Notes under the pieces: generated by a model
What the model saw: the letters and a program-made list of their open reading frames with translations, nothing else
The model's database searches: none
Told to the model about the DNA's origin: nothing
Translations under genes and position numbers: made by a program
Source of the DNA: Methanothrix sp.
GTDB taxonomy: Archaea > Halobacteriota > Methanosarcinia > Methanotrichales > Methanotrichaceae
Assembly: GCF_024518575.1 (NCBI RefSeq)
Contig: NZ_JANIHG010000016.1
Span: forward strand, 1 to 33,376
Length of the DNA: 33,376 nt
Reading direction: 5' to 3'
Shown: positions 23,103 through 31,068 of the stretch, piece after piece
Layout: every line of letters begins with the position of its first letter
How positions within the stretch are numbered: the stretch's first letter is position 1

Positions 23103-24026
23103 TCAAAACACCATCCCTGTCTCAGATTCAGGAAGAATCCTGACGAGCGTGTAGTTCTTCATCCTGGAGGGCAGTATTTTCGCGATCTCTTTTAGCGTAA
23201 CCCCCTCGTCGAACCTCACATCTCCTATAGCCTCGTGGTACTCATCGTATGGAAGCTTTATCCTGCATCCCGTCAGGTTCAGAGCGATCGGCAGCGGGGA
23301 GTACGATCTCTCGATATCAGGAACCTGCTCGCGAACCACGTCCATGACTCTTGGTGGAGATGTCGTCAGCGGATCCTTCTCGATATCAGCGCGCATCTTG
23401 TCAAGAGCTCTGCCCACAGCAGCTACAATCCTGTCCAGATTTCCAATTTCGTTCGCCTTCTTGGATCTGTGAGCTATCCTCCCCACAGAGGAGACATACT
23501 CGAATGCGTACGGCATCTCTCCCTTGGGTATCTCAGGCCCGCCTGTGACTACCACAGGGATGTTTATGCCCTTGTACAGCTCCTCCTTCTTGATTATGCA
23601 TTTTGCGAAGTTCCCGAAGAGAAATACAGCCACATCATGCTCGTTTATAAGGGCAGTCTCATATTCGTTTATCTGGGCTATCTCGCGCCCGACACCCCGT
23701 GCCAGGCCGATCATGTTGGTCTTCGAGCCGTTCCGCCTCAGGTACTCAGCGATATCACACGCTGTGTGCGGGAGATGGTGTATCGCCAGGGTCGGGGTCA
23801 CAACCGCGACCTCTGTTCCGGCAAGCGGAGCGCGGGTCAGCTCTCCTCGCAGCTCCTTTGTGAGATCCTCCAGGATCTTGAGATCCTCAGCCGGCACGAG
23901 CAGGAGCAGGATCACCTCGCTCTGCGTCACGTTCTTCTGGAGCAGGTAACCGCCGAGATCCTCGACAAGCTCTATGACCAGGTCGTGCTTGTAGACGCCG
24001 CCGGTAAACATCACAGGTTCAAGCAT
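23103..24026 (-). CDS. mmp7: Methanogenesis marker protein 7 (MCR activation complex)
   Basis: A 307-residue protein recognised as methanogenesis marker 7, from segments such as MFTGGVYKHDLVIELVEDLG at the N-terminus, ALINEHDVAVFLFGNFAKCI, PVVVTGGPEIP and a C-terminal ALNLTGCRIKLPYDEY block. It is restricted to organisms with MCR. It is reported in the ATP-dependent complex, with McrC, Mmp17, Mmp3 and component A2, that reduces the F430 nickel of MCR. Its start overlaps the mmp17 end by 8 bp, so translation is likely coupled. Only a few cysteines are present, and any cluster binding would be shared with partners. Confidence 0.88.
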   Translation of the reverse strand: MLEPVMFTGGVYKHDLVIELVEDLGGYLLQKNVTQSEVILLLLVPAEDLKILEDLTKELRGELTRAPLAGTEVAVVTPTLAIHHLPHTACDIAEYLRRNGSKTNMIGLARGVGREIAQINEYETALINEHDVAVFLFGNFAKCIIKKEELYKGINIPVVVTGGPEIPKGEMPYAFEYVSSVGRIAHRSKKANEIGNLDRIVAAVGRALDKMRADIEKDPLTTSPPRVMDVVREQVPDIERSYSPLPIALNLTGCRIKLPYDEYHEAIGDVRFDEGVTLKEIAKILPSRMKNYTLVRILPESETGMVF

Positions 24027-24588
24027 TCTCCATACCCCTGATCTTCTCCCTGACCTCCTCGATCAGCTCCGGTGTTATCGTCTCCTCAGAGGCGATGAAG
24101 AGGAAGGAGTCCTCGGTCATCTCGTTCCTTCTGTTTCTGAACCCCTCGGGCGCTATTCTTATCAGAGCATCGGTGAGGTCCCTCCTGAACTCAGCGTCCA
24201 CATCAGTCACAATCAGATCAGCCGGGCTCACATCAGAAGATACCGTGAGAAGGTCCCTGTCCGGCTGCTCCACCCTGTCCCGCCCGTACTTCTCCCAGAG
24301 GACCTTGAGCATATCTGCGAGGTGCTCCTCCTCGTTCACCTTCACCTGGTAGCCCTCCTGGGTCTTGACCACATCAGCGACATCACCAACCCTGAGGGGG
24401 GGAAGTGAGCCGCGCAGCATGCCGTACACGGCAAAATATGGCTTCTCTATATCAACGTAAACGTAAAGCCTGCCTATGGACCTGACCAGGCCCAGGTCCT
24501 GGAGTATGTCGAGTATGATCTCGCGGTACTTCCTGGCGCCGAACTCCTCTCCTGGAGCCTCCACCTTGTAGACCTCGAGGGGATCCAT
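24019..24588 (-). CDS. mmp17: Methanogenesis marker protein 17 (MCR activation complex)
   Basis: A 189-residue protein recognised as methanogenesis marker 17: a VYKVEAPGEEFGARKYREII start, YVYVDIEKPYFAVYGMLRGS, SPADLIVTDVDAEFRRDLTD and FLFIASEETITPELIEEV. Reported with Mmp7 and McrC in the MCR-activating complex. The ATG at 24588 follows a strong GGAGGT with a 5-nt spacer located in the end of mmp15, and is one base past the mmp15 stop. A longer in-frame start at 24639 lies inside mmp15 and is rejected. The end overlaps mmp7 by 8 bp. Confidence 0.88.
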   Translation of the reverse strand: MDPLEVYKVEAPGEEFGARKYREIILDILQDLGLVRSIGRLYVYVDIEKPYFAVYGMLRGSLPPLRVGDVADVVKTQEGYQVKVNEEEHLADMLKVLWEKYGRDRVEQPDRDLLTVSSDVSPADLIVTDVDAEFRRDLTDALIRIAPEGFRNRRNEMTEDSFLFIASEETITPELIEEVREKIRGMENA

Positions 24589-24589
24589 A

Positions 24590-25816
24590 TCAGACCTCCA
24601 GCAGCCCTGAGACGAGAAGAGCAGCGCCGACAGCTCCAATGTACTGGGCGTGGTCCGGCACGATGACCTTTATCCCCAGCAGTTCCTCCATCGCTCTGGG
24701 AAGCCCCTCGATGAGGGATGTCCCTCCGACCATGATCACAGGTTGTTTCACCTCGACCTCCTGGAGCTGCTGCTCGAAGACCTGCTCAGCGACGCTGTGG
24801 CATGCTGCCATCGCGACATCCTCAGGCCGCGCGCCCTTCGAGAGGCTGTTGACGAGGCTCTGTGTGCCGAAGACTATGCAGTAGCTGTTCATCGGCACGC
24901 TCTTGTATGATCCTTTCAGAGCGAGCTTGCCCAGCTCTGTTATGTTGACACCCAACCTTCTCGCGGTCAGCTCCAGGAACCTTCCGGATGCGCCCGCGCA
25001 TATACCCCCCATCGTGAAGCTCCCGGGCACACCGTCCTGGACGGATATCGCCTTGTTGTCCATACCGCCTATGTCTATCACTGTGGCAGGGCCCTTCTGG
25101 GCGTTCGCGAGGAAGACAGCGCCCTTGGAGTTCACAGTGATCTCCTCCTGGACCAGCTTCGCATCGAAATGTTTGCCGATGAGGAATCTCCCGTATCCGG
25201 TGACGCCGATGCCCTGGATCTCCTCGCGTTTCACTCCAGACTCCTGGAGGGCCTGCTGGAATGCCTCCTCCGCGCTGTTTATGACCTCTGTCGTCGGCAC
25301 CCAGCCACGGCCTATGATCTGGTTGTCGCGCATTATCACGGCCTTTGTGGTCGTAGAGCCGGAGTCTATACCGGCTGTGAGACCTGTCTGCCGCTCCCTG
25401 GCGAGCAGCCCCCTCATCCTGGCTGTTGTCACCAGAGCCTCCATTCTTGTTAGCAGGGTCTCTGCTGTTGTCCTCTCCGTGAACGAGTAGCTCAATACCG
25501 GGAGCCGCGAATGCTCGTGGATGTATCGCCTCACCTCTCCCCGAATTATGGCGCCCTCAGCGCATCTAAAACATGTCGCGACGAAAACAGCATCTGCCAG
25601 ATCTGGATTCTGTACCAGCCTGGTCGCCCTGGCCATTATCAGGTTGAGGTCCCCACTCGGAACTGATACGCCGAAGCGCTTCTCCACATCCATCACATCC
25701 TCGAGTGAGACCTCTGGCGAGATCATCTTCGCGCCAACGATCTCAGCTGCCCTCTCAAGCTCCTTCTGGATGCCGCTGTACTCAGCGCCGCATGAAAGCT
25801 GGGCGATCCTGATCAT
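24590..25816 (-). CDS. mmp15: Methanogenesis marker protein 15 (BadF/HgdC-type ASKHA ATPase)
   Basis: A 408-residue protein. The N-terminal third (about 1-140) is specific to marker 15 and holds a CFRC motif in [12 protein letters not shown]. From about residue 145 there is a full activator-type ATPase of the 2-hydroxyacyl-CoA dehydratase family: [41 protein letters not shown] and [20 protein letters not shown], whose Cys is the usual 4Fe-4S ligand at a dimer interface. Family members use ATP to push electrons to a very low potential. That fits the need to make Ni(I) in MCR, although its own target has not been shown here. The start overlaps the mmp5 stop by 4 bp, with GGAGG upstream. Confidence 0.88.
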   Translation of the reverse strand: MIRIAQLSCGAEYSGIQKELERAAEIVGAKMISPEVSLEDVMDVEKRFGVSVPSGDLNLIMARATRLVQNPDLADAVFVATCFRCAEGAIIRGEVRRYIHEHSRLPVLSYSFTERTTAETLLTRMEALVTTARMRGLLARERQTGLTAGIDSGSTTTKAVIMRDNQIIGRGWVPTTEVINSAEEAFQQALQESGVKREEIQGIGVTGYGRFLIGKHFDAKLVQEEITVNSKGAVFLANAQKGPATVIDIGGMDNKAISVQDGVPGSFTMGGICAGASGRFLELTARRLGVNITELGKLALKGSYKSVPMNSYCIVFGTQSLVNSLSKGARPEDVAMAACHSVAEQVFEQQLQEVEVKQPVIMVGGTSLIEGLPRAMEELLGIKVIVPDHAQYIGAVGAALLVSGLLEV

Positions 25817-26250
25817 TTGAGACCCTCCAGGAATACCCTGATCTCATGAACGAAGCGTCTGGCTTCTCCATCATCCCTCGGGTACTTGAGCTCTATGAAC
25901 GGAATTCCCTTGATCTTGATCAGCAGCCTTGTGAGCTCGTTCGTCCTGGCACATCCGGTGCATCCCACAAGACAGTTGCTGTCCTCAACTATTATCGCGG
26001 CCTCAGCCTCATCTATCATCGGCCCTATCAGAGACATCCGTCCGCGAACTCCTGAGGGCACATCGACAGCTGCGTATTTCAGGCCCTTCTTCGGGTCCTC
26101 GGGTGTGATGTTCAGCGGAGGTGACTCCAGACTTGGCGTGTCTATCTTCTTCCTGATCTCGTTCGCCATCACCAGGGGTTTGTGCCCCATCCTCTCGACG
26201 AGATCCGCGAGTATCGTGCTTGTGGGGGGGTAGACAATGACTTTGACCAT
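25813..26250 (-). CDS. mmp5: Methanogenesis marker protein 5
   Basis: A 145-residue protein recognised as methanogenesis marker 5, with a [20 protein letters not shown] start, LGVSI-type spacing and [16 protein letters not shown] (about residues 92-107). The latter is a CxxxCxxC arrangement suited to an iron-sulfur cluster. No reaction is known for this family. It sits between mmp6 (9 bp upstream) and mmp15 (ATGA overlap) in the MCR-activation cluster, so a part in metallocofactor assembly or electron delivery is a reasonable inference. GAGGA lies about 7 nt before the ATG. Confidence 0.84.
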   Translation of the reverse strand: MVKVIVYPPTSTILADLVERMGHKPLVMANEIRKKIDTPSLESPPLNITPEDPKKGLKYAAVDVPSGVRGRMSLIGPMIDEAEAAIIVEDSNCLVGCTGCARTNELTRLLIKIKGIPFIELKYPRDDGEARRFVHEIRVFLEGLK

Positions 26251-26259
26251 CAGGATTCC

Positions 26260-26685
26260 TCAGGCAAATTCATCCTTAATAATTTCTACAAGTCTCTCCA
26301 TGCTCACGGGCATCTTCTCAGTGGCAGCCTCTGGCATAGGCGCGTTTTTGCTCTCAGCCTCAAGAGCTCTCGATATCATGGGGAGCATCTTCGACTCGCA
26401 CTCAAGCATGAAGAAGCCAGGCCTCGGCCCGCCACCACGGTGCCCTCTGCATCTTCTGGGATCTCCCGGCGGGAACCCACGGTCCTTTATGAATATCCCG
26501 TTCGGATCCATGGCCCTTATCTCCCTGACGAGATCATTGATCTCGTCCTCCTCTCCGTTTATGATCACTCCGAAGCAGGTCTCTTTGACATGAACGTCGC
26601 GCTTCGATCCGTAGATGTGCATGGCGATGTCAGAGGGGAGTATATCAGACTCAGGAGATGTTATCACGTACTTTGTAACCCTCAT
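26260..26685 (-). CDS. mmp6: Methanogenesis marker protein 6
   Basis: A 141-residue protein recognised as methanogenesis marker 6, with TKYVITSPESDILPSDIAMH and ETCFGVIINGEEDEINDLV blocks and a basic, glycine-rich PGDPRRCRGHRGGGPRPGFF loop (about 72-91). Three cysteines are present (C37, C78, C95 approximately). Function unknown. The start overlaps the mmp3 stop (ATGA), with a GGAGGAG ribosome site inside the end of mmp3. Confidence 0.84.
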   Translation of the reverse strand: MRVTKYVITSPESDILPSDIAMHIYGSKRDVHVKETCFGVIINGEEDEINDLVREIRAMDPNGIFIKDRGFPPGDPRRCRGHRGGGPRPGFFMLECESKMLPMISRALEAESKNAPMPEAATEKMPVSMERLVEIIKDEFA

Positions 26686-28211
26686 CCTTTCTCCTCCATG
26701 ACATAAACGATCTCCCCCTCATTCACATCCCTGAGTTTATCGAGATCGATGACTCTGCCGATGATGTTCGTGCCCTCGAACTTCTCCCCTGACGGCCCGT
26801 ATCTCTTGTCCTCAACGAACTTCACTCCGATCAGCCCTGTCCTCTTGGCCGCCTGGTTCGTGACGCCTATAGACCCAGCTGGTACAGGCCCAGTCGGCTT
26901 GTTCTCCGGAAGCAGCTCCTTGTATCTGAGCGCATCTATAACCGGCTTGAAGAGAACCGTGTTCTCATAGACGAAGAAGACGGGGAGAGGCCCGACTGGG
27001 CGCTCCTTGAGCCCCACCACATGCCTGAAGTAGTCCAGGGTCTTCGGGGCCAGATCGTCATAGAGCTCTATTCTGACAAGCCTGGACGACGGTATGGCCT
27101 TCAGCGATACCTTGCCGGACTTCAGAACCTCCATCGTGGTCGTCGGGTTCTGCTCGATGACTACAGCATCATCTCCGGAGTATCCATCGAAAGATGGCTC
27201 AATCCCCCTGGCCCTGGCGAGCTCCATCGCCTCCTTGAGTGGGGTTCCCAGCACCATGAACCTCTCAGGCCTGACCTTTGCGGTGAGGCGCTGGCCGGCG
27301 GATGCAAGCTTGAGGAGGTCCAAACCCGCAGTGACCCTGCCAACGACAGAGTGGTTCGGATTTGATGTCCTGTCAGCCTTGTAGATGAATATGTGGCCAA
27401 GTCCACGTCCGCTGATCCTGACTGTAACCGCACCCTCCAGCCGCGGCTCCCTGTGCTCGAACTCTATCGGCTCGCCCTTGAGGACATGTGAGGAGACGTA
27501 GGAGCTCGAGACCGCATCCACCTTCAGAGCCCCGTCCTTCGTCGCTGCAAGGAAGAACTCCGCCCCCTTGGGGGCATCCTCGATGAGCTCCACCTCGAAC
27601 CGCGAATAGATCTCCATTCCATCAGCTAGAGGAAACGACATTTCAGTTGTGACAAGCTTCTCAGTCAGATCCTCCCACTCGACGATCGGCTCCACCCTCA
27701 GTATCCTGTCATTCCTCTCCAGCCTGTCGAGGATGTTCTTCCCGCCGACGACCCTCGCGAAGACCCCTCTGTTGTCAGATGGCACACCATAGACCGCGGA
27801 ATGCCTGCGCTTGATGAAGATCAGCTGCGACTTATCGCTCTCGAAGCCGCTGGCGCCGAGGAGCACGTCAAACCTGCTGTACTCATGTGTGCCCCTGCCG
27901 GGAGATATCGATGATGGAAAGTTCCCGAATGCAACAGCACCTGAGTCAGACCACCTCCCCTCCAGGCCTGCGATCCTCTCGACGGCCTCATGCCACGCGT
28001 CCTTCAGGCCAGTATCCAGGAGATCGATCCTTATCCTGCCCTTGGTTGTGACAAGCCAGTAGGAGTCTGTGGCCTTGGCCTTCTCCCCGCGCCCCTTTAT
28101 GATGCCGATCACAGCCCCTGGCGATACTGCGGAGCTGGCAGCATCGAGCGCCTCGCCCAGAGTGGCCCCATCCCTCAGAGATATCTCCGACCCATCTACT
28201 CTGACCCTCAT
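26682..28211 (-). CDS. mmp3: Methanogenesis marker protein 3 (MCR activation complex; cyclophilin-like region)
   Basis: A 509-residue protein recognised as methanogenesis marker 3. It starts with a small beta-grasp-like segment (MRVRVDGSEISLRDGATLGE). Internal segments such as GRGTHEYSRFDVLLGASGFE and DNRGVFARVVGGKNILDRL recur in a related form later (NPNHSVVGRVTAGLDLLKLA). RIELYDDLAPKTLDYF and GTNIIGRVIDLDKLRDV near the C-terminus resemble cyclophilin-type peptidyl-prolyl isomerase strands. Reported as part of the MCR activation complex. I chose ATG 28211 because AAGGAGG lies right before it. The in-frame TTG at 28241 adds ten residues without family support. The stop overlaps the mmp6 start. 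Confidence 0.87.
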   Translation of the reverse strand: MRVRVDGSEISLRDGATLGEALDAASSAVSPGAVIGIIKGRGEKAKATDSYWLVTTKGRIRIDLLDTGLKDAWHEAVERIAGLEGRWSDSGAVAFGNFPSSISPGRGTHEYSRFDVLLGASGFESDKSQLIFIKRRHSAVYGVPSDNRGVFARVVGGKNILDRLERNDRILRVEPIVEWEDLTEKLVTTEMSFPLADGMEIYSRFEVELIEDAPKGAEFFLAATKDGALKVDAVSSSYVSSHVLKGEPIEFEHREPRLEGAVTVRISGRGLGHIFIYKADRTSNPNHSVVGRVTAGLDLLKLASAGQRLTAKVRPERFMVLGTPLKEAMELARARGIEPSFDGYSGDDAVVIEQNPTTTMEVLKSGKVSLKAIPSSRLVRIELYDDLAPKTLDYFRHVVGLKERPVGPLPVFFVYENTVLFKPVIDALRYKELLPENKPTGPVPAGSIGVTNQAAKRTGLIGVKFVEDKRYGPSGEKFEGTNIIGRVIDLDKLRDVNEGEIVYVMEEKG

Positions 28212-28224
28212 ATGCCTCCTTGCC

Positions 28225-28239
28225 GCCGGAAATTCCGGC
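28225..28239. repeat. 15-bp palindrome between atwA and mmp3
   Basis: GCCGGAAATTCCGGC is a perfect 7-bp inverted repeat around one central base. As RNA it could form a 5-bp GC stem with a 5-nt loop, ending 13 nt before the mmp3 start and just ahead of its ribosome site. It could be an RNA processing or translation-control element, or a DNA site. Confidence 0.4.
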
Positions 28240-28253
28240 AATCAAGCTGAAGA

Positions 28254-29870
28254 TCAACTCCCCAGCATCTCGCGCTCCTCTTCCTCTGTGAGCAGCTTCA
28301 AGACCTCAGATGGAACGCCGATAGAGACTGCTCTCCCATTCCTCATAAGCATAGCGCGATCGCACACGTTGTTGACGAAGTCCATGTCATGGCTAACTAT
28401 GACAAAGGTCTCCTCGAGCTCATCCCTCGCGCTGAGGATCGACTTGCTCACCTCTATCTTCGTTATCGGGTCCATCGTGCCGGTGGGCTCATCAAGAACG
28501 ACTATCCTGGGCTCTTTTATCAGTACCTGAGCCATGGCAACCCTGTGCCGCTCGCCCTCGCTGAGCTCGTCCGGATATTTGTTCAGAATCATCTCAGCCT
28601 CGTCATCTGTGAATCCGACGGTCGTTAGCGTGTGAATCGCCTTCCTCTCGCCCAGCTCATATGGAAGCGAGAGTCCTATCGCCTCTGTCAGGTTCTCTAT
28701 GACGGTTCTGTAGGGGTAGAGCGTGTACTCCTGATGCAGGACTCCTATGTACTTCGTGGCCCTGCCGCGGCCATCAGCTCCGAGCAGCGTCATATCCACC
28801 CATTCATCGCCCACCCTGACAAACGCGAACCCGCTCGTCGGGGTTATGAGACCGCTGATTATCTTCGAGAGCGTGGTCTTTCCGCCGCCGCTGACTCCCA
28901 CTATGCCGAAGATCTCCCTCTCGTAGACCTCAAAGGATACGTTATCTACAGCTTTGACAACACCACGATCTATGCTGATATACCTCTTTGAGAGGTTTGT
29001 GGCCCTGATTATCGGCTCACCTACCGCAACCGGCTCTCTCTTTCCGATCTCCCCGGCCATTGCGATGAACTGGTCCGCTATCTTCCTGGGATCGCCTATG
29101 GCCTGTATCTTCCCGTGATCGAGAAGTATCGCCCTGTCCGCCAGATCTACCATGACATCCTGCCAGTGGCTGGTGATGATCATGGTCATCTTGAAATCCC
29201 TGACCGCCCTTTTTATGGAGTCGTGGACCAGAGCTGCGGTCGCCGGATCCAGGGTTCCCGTGGGCTCATCTGCAAGGAGAATCATCGGCGATTTTGCTAG
29301 CTGTCTTGCAAGCACGACCCTCTGCTTCTCGCCGCCGCTGAGCTCTCTCGCAACATGCATCATCCTGTGCGAGAGGTTGACCTCATCGAGGAGATCTGCT
29401 GCCCTGTGAACGCTTATCGTCTCTCCTGTATCCTCCACTGCCCTCATGACGTTGACTATCACCCTCTCATCGCCGTAGAGGGCGAATGTCCTCTGGAGCA
29501 TTATCGCGATTCTCCGGGCGACCGCTCTCCTGAGAGGATCGTTTATCCCCAGCTTTGCGAAATCCGCTTCAGCTTTTTTAAAAATGCCACCGCATCTGCA
29601 CTGCCCGCCGACCCTGCTCGGCGGCTCCACATAGCCACACTTCTCGCAGATTGCGATGTGGTAAACAACACTTCCACTTATGTCTGGAAATACCTCAACG
29701 CCCCTCAGAACATGCATCAAAACGCTCTTGCCCGCGCCGCTCCTGCCCAGGATCCCTAAAGACTCACCCTCCTCGATCTCGAGATTCACTTTGCTCAGGA
29801 CCTCAAGCTCGCCAAATCTAACAGTCAGATCCTTGATCTCTATAAAAGGTGCCAAAGTATCAATCCCCAT
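28254..29870 (-). CDS. atwA: MCR activation component A2 (AtwA), twin ABC ATPase
   Basis: A 538-residue soluble twin-ATPase. The first half has Walker A GRSGAGKS (about 40-47), signature ELSGGEKQR and Walker B LLADEPTGTLD. The second half has GVSGGGKTT, a variant signature ELSEGERHR and Walker B VVLDEPTGTMD. Inside the first ATPase a CEKCGY...CRCGG insertion (about 73-92) looks like a zinc ribbon. Component A2 binds ATP and drives reductive activation of MCR. It has no membrane partner, despite its transporter-like sequence. ATG 29870 lacks a ribosome site. An in-frame TTG at 29855 gives an APFIEIKDL start like homologues, and fits a TATA box for a leaderless mRNA. It heads the mmp3-6-5-15-17-7 run. 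Confidence 0.92.
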   Translation of the reverse strand: MGIDTLAPFIEIKDLTVRFGELEVLSKVNLEIEEGESLGILGRSGAGKSVLMHVLRGVEVFPDISGSVVYHIAICEKCGYVEPPSRVGGQCRCGGIFKKAEADFAKLGINDPLRRAVARRIAIMLQRTFALYGDERVIVNVMRAVEDTGETISVHRAADLLDEVNLSHRMMHVARELSGGEKQRVVLARQLAKSPMILLADEPTGTLDPATAALVHDSIKRAVRDFKMTMIITSHWQDVMVDLADRAILLDHGKIQAIGDPRKIADQFIAMAGEIGKREPVAVGEPIIRATNLSKRYISIDRGVVKAVDNVSFEVYEREIFGIVGVSGGGKTTLSKIISGLITPTSGFAFVRVGDEWVDMTLLGADGRGRATKYIGVLHQEYTLYPYRTVIENLTEAIGLSLPYELGERKAIHTLTTVGFTDDEAEMILNKYPDELSEGERHRVAMAQVLIKEPRIVVLDEPTGTMDPITKIEVSKSILSARDELEETFVIVSHDMDFVNNVCDRAMLMRNGRAVSIGVPSEVLKLLTEEEEREMLGS

Positions 29871-29874
29871 GGTG

Positions 29875-29883
29875 ATTTATAAG
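29875..29883 (-). promoter_or_regulatory. TATA box of the MCR-activation operon
   Basis: CTTATAAAT on the minus strand. Its centre is 9 bp before the ATG at 29870 but 24 bp before the TTG at 29855, so it supports either a leaderless TTG start or an upstream second promoter. Farther upstream lie an imperfect hairpin (ATTCGGTC/GACTGAAT, 29889-29909) and a perfect 12-bp palindrome ATTGTTAACAAT (29923-29934), both candidate regulator sites in the 114-bp gap. Confidence 0.45.
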
Positions 29884-29922
29884 ATTGCATTCGGTCTCCA
29901 GGACTGAATCCTACTTAAGTTT

Positions 29923-29934
29923 ATTGTTAACAAT
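29923..29934. repeat. 12-bp palindrome, candidate operator of the MCR-activation operon
   Basis: ATTGTTAACAAT is perfectly palindromic and centred about 50 bp upstream of the TATA box of atwA. It lies in the gap following the Zn-ribbon gene. Confidence 0.35.
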
Positions 29935-29984
29935 TGCATTCTCCATGGCACGGTTCCAGAGGCGGGCGCTGGGCTGGAGATGCA

Positions 29985-30170
29985 TCAGTGCCCCTTTCCG
30001 CCGGTTCCTCCCTTCACCAGGAGGAACTCCTTGTCCAGATATGCTTGATGGCTCAGCTCCAGGCACTCCTGGCAGATGTAGAACGTGGTATCCTTGGGAC
30101 CAAAGATCGTAACCTGCTTAGCCTTTACAGGAAATGTCTCCTTCTCCACCCCACAGAGTTGACACTTCAT
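29985..30170 (-). CDS. Small zinc-ribbon protein
   Basis: A 61-residue protein with two CxxC pairs (CQLC at residues 3-6 and CQEC about 33-36), typical of a one-zinc ribbon, and a glycine-rich GGTGGKGH tail. The ribosome site AGGTGA is 5 nt before the ATG. It starts 12 bp after the ubiX stop and is probably co-transcribed with it. Function unknown. Binding to RNA, DNA or a partner protein are all possible. Confidence 0.7.
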   Translation of the reverse strand: MKCQLCGVEKETFPVKAKQVTIFGPKDTTFYICQECLELSHQAYLDKEFLLVKGGTGGKGH

Positions 30171-30182
30171 TCAATTCACCTA

Positions 30183-30773
30183 CTACCGTTCTTCACCCGT
30201 ATCATTATAAGCATTTCCACCGAAACCGCGCCATCTTGGCGATATGCTGTTATCAATCCCCAGAATGTCCAGGATCCTGCACACCACTGTGTCCACCAGA
30301 TCCCCGACGCTTTGGGGCCTGGAGTAGAACGATGGCGATGCTGGAATTATGATGCCCCCTGCCTCTGAGACTGCGAGCATGTTTCTAAGATGTATCAGGC
30401 TCAGCGGAGACTCTCTCGGCACCAGGACGAGCGGTCTTCTCTGCTTGAGAGAGACATCCGCCACCCTGGCTATGAGTGTGTCCGATATACCTGAGGCGAT
30501 CGCGGCCATCGTTCTCATGCTGCATGGGGCCACAACCATCGCATCGAAGAGATAGGAGCCGCTTGCGATGGGCGATGTGAGATCGTCCGGATCGAATACG
30601 CGATCCGCCAGAGGGGTGATCTCTTTGTATGACTTGTTGCACTCTATCTCCAGGATCTTCCTCGCGGCCTCGGTGACTATGAGGTTGACAAAGCAGCGCT
30701 CACGCAGAACCTCAAGCAGTCTTGTTCCATACACAACACCAGATGCGCCGCTTATTCCAAGAACGATCTCCAC
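30183..30773 (-). CDS. ubiX: UbiX-type flavin prenyltransferase
   Basis: A 196-residue flavoprotein. GISGASGVVYG at residues 7-17, APCSMRTMAAIASGISDTLI (about 82-101) and LVPRESPLSLIHLRNM are the FMN and dimethylallyl-phosphate binding segments of UbiX. The enzyme makes prenylated FMN, the cofactor of UbiD-type decarboxylases. In archaea it may serve quinone-like or mevalonate-pathway decarboxylases. No UbiD homologue is in the window. The start is GTG with a TATA-like CATATGATAAAA just upstream. It is first in a two-gene unit with the Zn-ribbon protein, directly ahead of the MCR-activation operon. Confidence 0.92.
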   Translation of the reverse strand: MEIVLGISGASGVVYGTRLLEVLRERCFVNLIVTEAARKILEIECNKSYKEITPLADRVFDPDDLTSPIASGSYLFDAMVVAPCSMRTMAAIASGISDTLIARVADVSLKQRRPLVLVPRESPLSLIHLRNMLAVSEAGGIIIPASPSFYSRPQSVGDLVDTVVCRILDILGIDNSISPRWRGFGGNAYNDTGEER

Positions 30774-30785
30774 GCTATCTACCCC

Positions 30786-30797
30786 ATTTTATCATAT
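30786..30797 (-). promoter_or_regulatory. TATA-like box of ubiX
   Basis: CATATGATAAAA on the minus strand, centred about 19-22 bp before the GTG at 30773, consistent with a short or absent leader. Confidence 0.35.
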
Positions 30798-31068
30798 GCC
30801 CGGCCCGAAGACCCGCGCTCCCAGGATTTCATGGCATGCGACGAACCCCTCATTGAGACCATGTGATTTATGCCAGCGTCCTGTGTCGTTTACGGCCGCC
30901 GCTTTGGAGGATTTTGCATCTTTCGTGAAGAGCGCGCGATTCCCCGGCATTTATGTTCGGTGATTCAAACCCACGAGCGGATTCTTAAAGTGCTATGAAT
31001 CTTCACGCAATTTATCTCTGTCGATCTCTGCAGATGTTGATGCACAAAATACAGCTTCCACTGGAGAT
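30798..31068. other. Intergenic stretch between ubiX and the MFS gene
   Basis: About 270 bp upstream of the ubiX promoter and downstream of the MFS gene. No tRNA-like cloverleaf, repeat or convincing ORF was seen. Confidence 0.45.

Noticed and set aside
24589-24639. Longer Mmp17 start inside mmp15
   Set aside because: GGAGGT with a 5-nt spacer precedes ATG 24588, and the upstream residues do not resemble the family.
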